The position numbers and the translations under genes were made by a program. Below, piece after piece: positions 40,853 through 41,782 of a stretch of DNA of 41,782 nt. Position 1 is the first letter of the stretch. Every line of letters begins with the position of its first letter. The notes below the pieces were generated by a model, which searched no databases, was not told the origin of the DNA, and saw only the letters and a program-made list of their open reading frames with translations. The stretch covers positions 1-41,782 of the forward strand of contig NZ_JAOEJU010000036.1 in the NCBI RefSeq assembly GCF_025447595.1, given 5' to 3'. The stretch comes from Pseudomonas koreensis (GTDB taxonomy: Bacteria > Pseudomonadota > Gammaproteobacteria > Pseudomonadales > Pseudomonadaceae).

Positions 40853-41530
40853 ATGGACAAACAGCACAAGGCCAGTATTGACGGGGATCAATGGGCGCAG
40901 TGCCTGCGGGATCACGGGTGGCTTTGGGATGCGGCTAGTGGTGAGGCTTCGGCGACGCTCATCCTCGCGCATGGGGCGGGGGCGCCGATGGACAGTGAGT
41001 GGATGACGGATGTGGCTGGGCGCCTTGCTGGGCTTGGTATTAACGTGTTGCGGTTTGAGTTTCCTTATATGGCGCAGCGGCGGGTTGATGGCAGTAAACG
41101 TCCGCCGAATCCGGCGCCGAAGTTGCTGGAATGTTGGCGTGAGGTTTATGGCTTGGTGCGACCTCATGTCGCTGGTTCACTGGCGATTGGCGGGAAGTCT
41201 ATGGGGGGGCGGATGGCGAGTTTGCTGGCTGATGATTTGGGTGCGGATGCGCTCGTGTGTCTGGGTTATCCGTTTTATGCGGTTGGGAAACCGGAGAAGC
41301 CGCGGGTTGAGCATTTGGCTTCTTTGCGGACTCGGACGTTGATCGTGCAGGGCGAACGGGATGCTCTCGGCAATCGGGAGGCGGTTGAAGGGTATTCCTT
41401 ATCGCCGAGTATTGAAGTGTTTTGGTTGGCGGCGGGGGATCATGATTTGAAGCCGCTCAAGGTTTCCGGGTTTACGCATGAGCAGCATTTGGCTTCGGCT
41501 GCGGAGAGGGTTGCCGGGTTTCTTTGTTGA
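40853..41530 (+). CDS. Alpha/beta hydrolase, KANL3/Tex30-like
   Basis: A 225-residue cytoplasmic protein of the small dienelactone-hydrolase-like alpha/beta family. LILAHGAGAPMDSEWM supplies the oxyanion region and GKSMGG (114-119) the nucleophile Ser116. GERDALG carries the likely acid Asp, and GDHDL and GFTHEQHL hold candidate catalytic histidines. The ATG at 40853 follows GCGAGG. An in-frame GTG at 40784 is possible but would take the gene through the ccoN2 promoter region. The codon use is looser and less GC-biased at third positions than in the cco genes. It is divergent from ccoN2, and the Anr box of that operon lies inside its first codons. Substrate unknown. Confidence 0.85.
   Translation: MDKQHKASIDGDQWAQCLRDHGWLWDAASGEASATLILAHGAGAPMDSEWMTDVAGRLAGLGINVLRFEFPYMAQRRVDGSKRPPNPAPKLLECWREVYGLVRPHVAGSLAIGGKSMGGRMASLLADDLGADALVCLGYPFYAVGKPEKPRVEHLASLRTRTLIVQGERDALGNREAVEGYSLSPSIEVFWLAAGDHDLKPLKVSGFTHEQHLASAAERVAGFLC
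40878..40891 (-). promoter_or_regulatory. Anr box upstream of ccoN2
   Basis: TTGACGGGGATCAA matches the Anr/FNR consensus at 9 of 10 fixed positions. For a class II promoter reading toward ccoN2, transcription would start near 40843 with the -10 at 40855-40850 (CATGCT on the minus strand, a modest match) and an 86-base leader. The site falls in codons 9-13 of the divergent hydrolase gene. Confidence 0.8.
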
Positions 41531-41559
41531 GGCTTTCTGGGGCGGGGGGCATATCCGTT

Positions 41560-41782
41560 GCTGCGGTAACGGCTGCTTAGGGTTTCGCCCTTACGGCGAC
41601 TCACTTTTTTGACAAACGCCTCAAAAAAGTAAGCAAAAAAAGGCTTGCTCCTACGTCCGGCCCGCTCGCTGAGGCTCGGGGTTCCTTCGCTCCGGGATTC
41701 ATCCGGGGGGCATCGCCTACGGTTTGCTTCGCTGCACCTCCTCTCGATGTGTTTGGCTTCGCCAAACGGTCGCTGCGCTCCC
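41560..41782. repeat. Probable long dispersed intergenic repeat (runs off the window)
   Basis: After the hydrolase stop the sequence becomes rich in short inverted repeats: ACTTTTTTGA (41603-41612) with TCAAAAAAGT (41621-41630), and TTTGGCTTCGCCAAA near 41751-41765. No gene is seen. From memory, this text (GGTTTCGCCCTTACGGCGAC and what follows) recurs many times in P. fluorescens group genomes as a non-coding repeat. Its presence at the window edge fits an assembly break in a multi-copy sequence. Confidence 0.65.

Overview
The window reads as the chromosome of a Pseudomonas of the P. fluorescens type. It is GC-rich, and REP palindromes built around GCGAGC(A/T)(A/T)GCTCGC sit between many genes. 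From memory, the gene order (guaD-xdhCBA, gntR, smc, zipA, ligA, dnaX, ybaB, recR, acyl-CoA dehydrogenase, apt, anr, hemN, ccoSIHG, two cco operons) follows the PA1521-PA1558 stretch of P. aeruginosa. I see no tRNA, rRNA, CRISPR array, prophage or insertion sequence. The first 19 bases are an exact Tn5 mosaic end, i.e. sequencing-library adapter, and the last ~220 bases look like a dispersed repeat, so both ends are probably assembly breaks.

Layout. (1) 108-6248, minus strand: purine catabolism operon xdhA-xdhB-xdhC-guaD, which takes hypoxanthine/xanthine to urate and guanine to xanthine. A divergent FadR-type GntR regulator (6515-7174) shares a control region rich in repeats. (2) 7177-14235, plus: smc, zipA and ligA (chromosome organisation, cell division, DNA joining). 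(3) 14320-21791: a zinc metallopeptidase-like gene, the 4.5S RNA gene ffs with a clear promoter, a small lipoprotein, a periplasmic solute-binding protein (minus), dnaX, ybaB, a zinc-independent oxidoreductase, and recR with its own near-consensus promoter. (4) 22013-23820: an acyl-CoA dehydrogenase behind a palindromic operator candidate, then apt (minus).

(5) 23899-40757, almost all minus: an oxygen-response block. It holds the FNR-type regulator anr, oxygen-independent coproporphyrinogen dehydrogenase hemN with a perfect Anr box, a TauE/SafE-like membrane protein, the cbb3 oxidase maturation genes ccoS-ccoI-ccoH-ccoG, and two complete tandem ccoNOQP operons. Anr, made here, probably activates hemN and the distal cco operon (Anr box at 40878-40891). 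CcoGHIS supply copper and assembly for the oxidases, and HemN supplies heme precursor when oxygen is low. A secreted calcineurin-like phosphoesterase in AT-richer DNA interrupts the block between ccoG and ccoP1 and looks like an insertion. (6) 40853-41530: a small alpha/beta hydrolase divergent from ccoN2.

Most of the window is conserved core genome. I did not find a convincing undescribed multi-gene system. The points most worth a second look are the repeats in the xdhA/gntR control region, the inserted phosphoesterase gene, an Anr box inside a neighbouring coding sequence, a terminator-like hairpin just before ligA, and the adapter at base 1.
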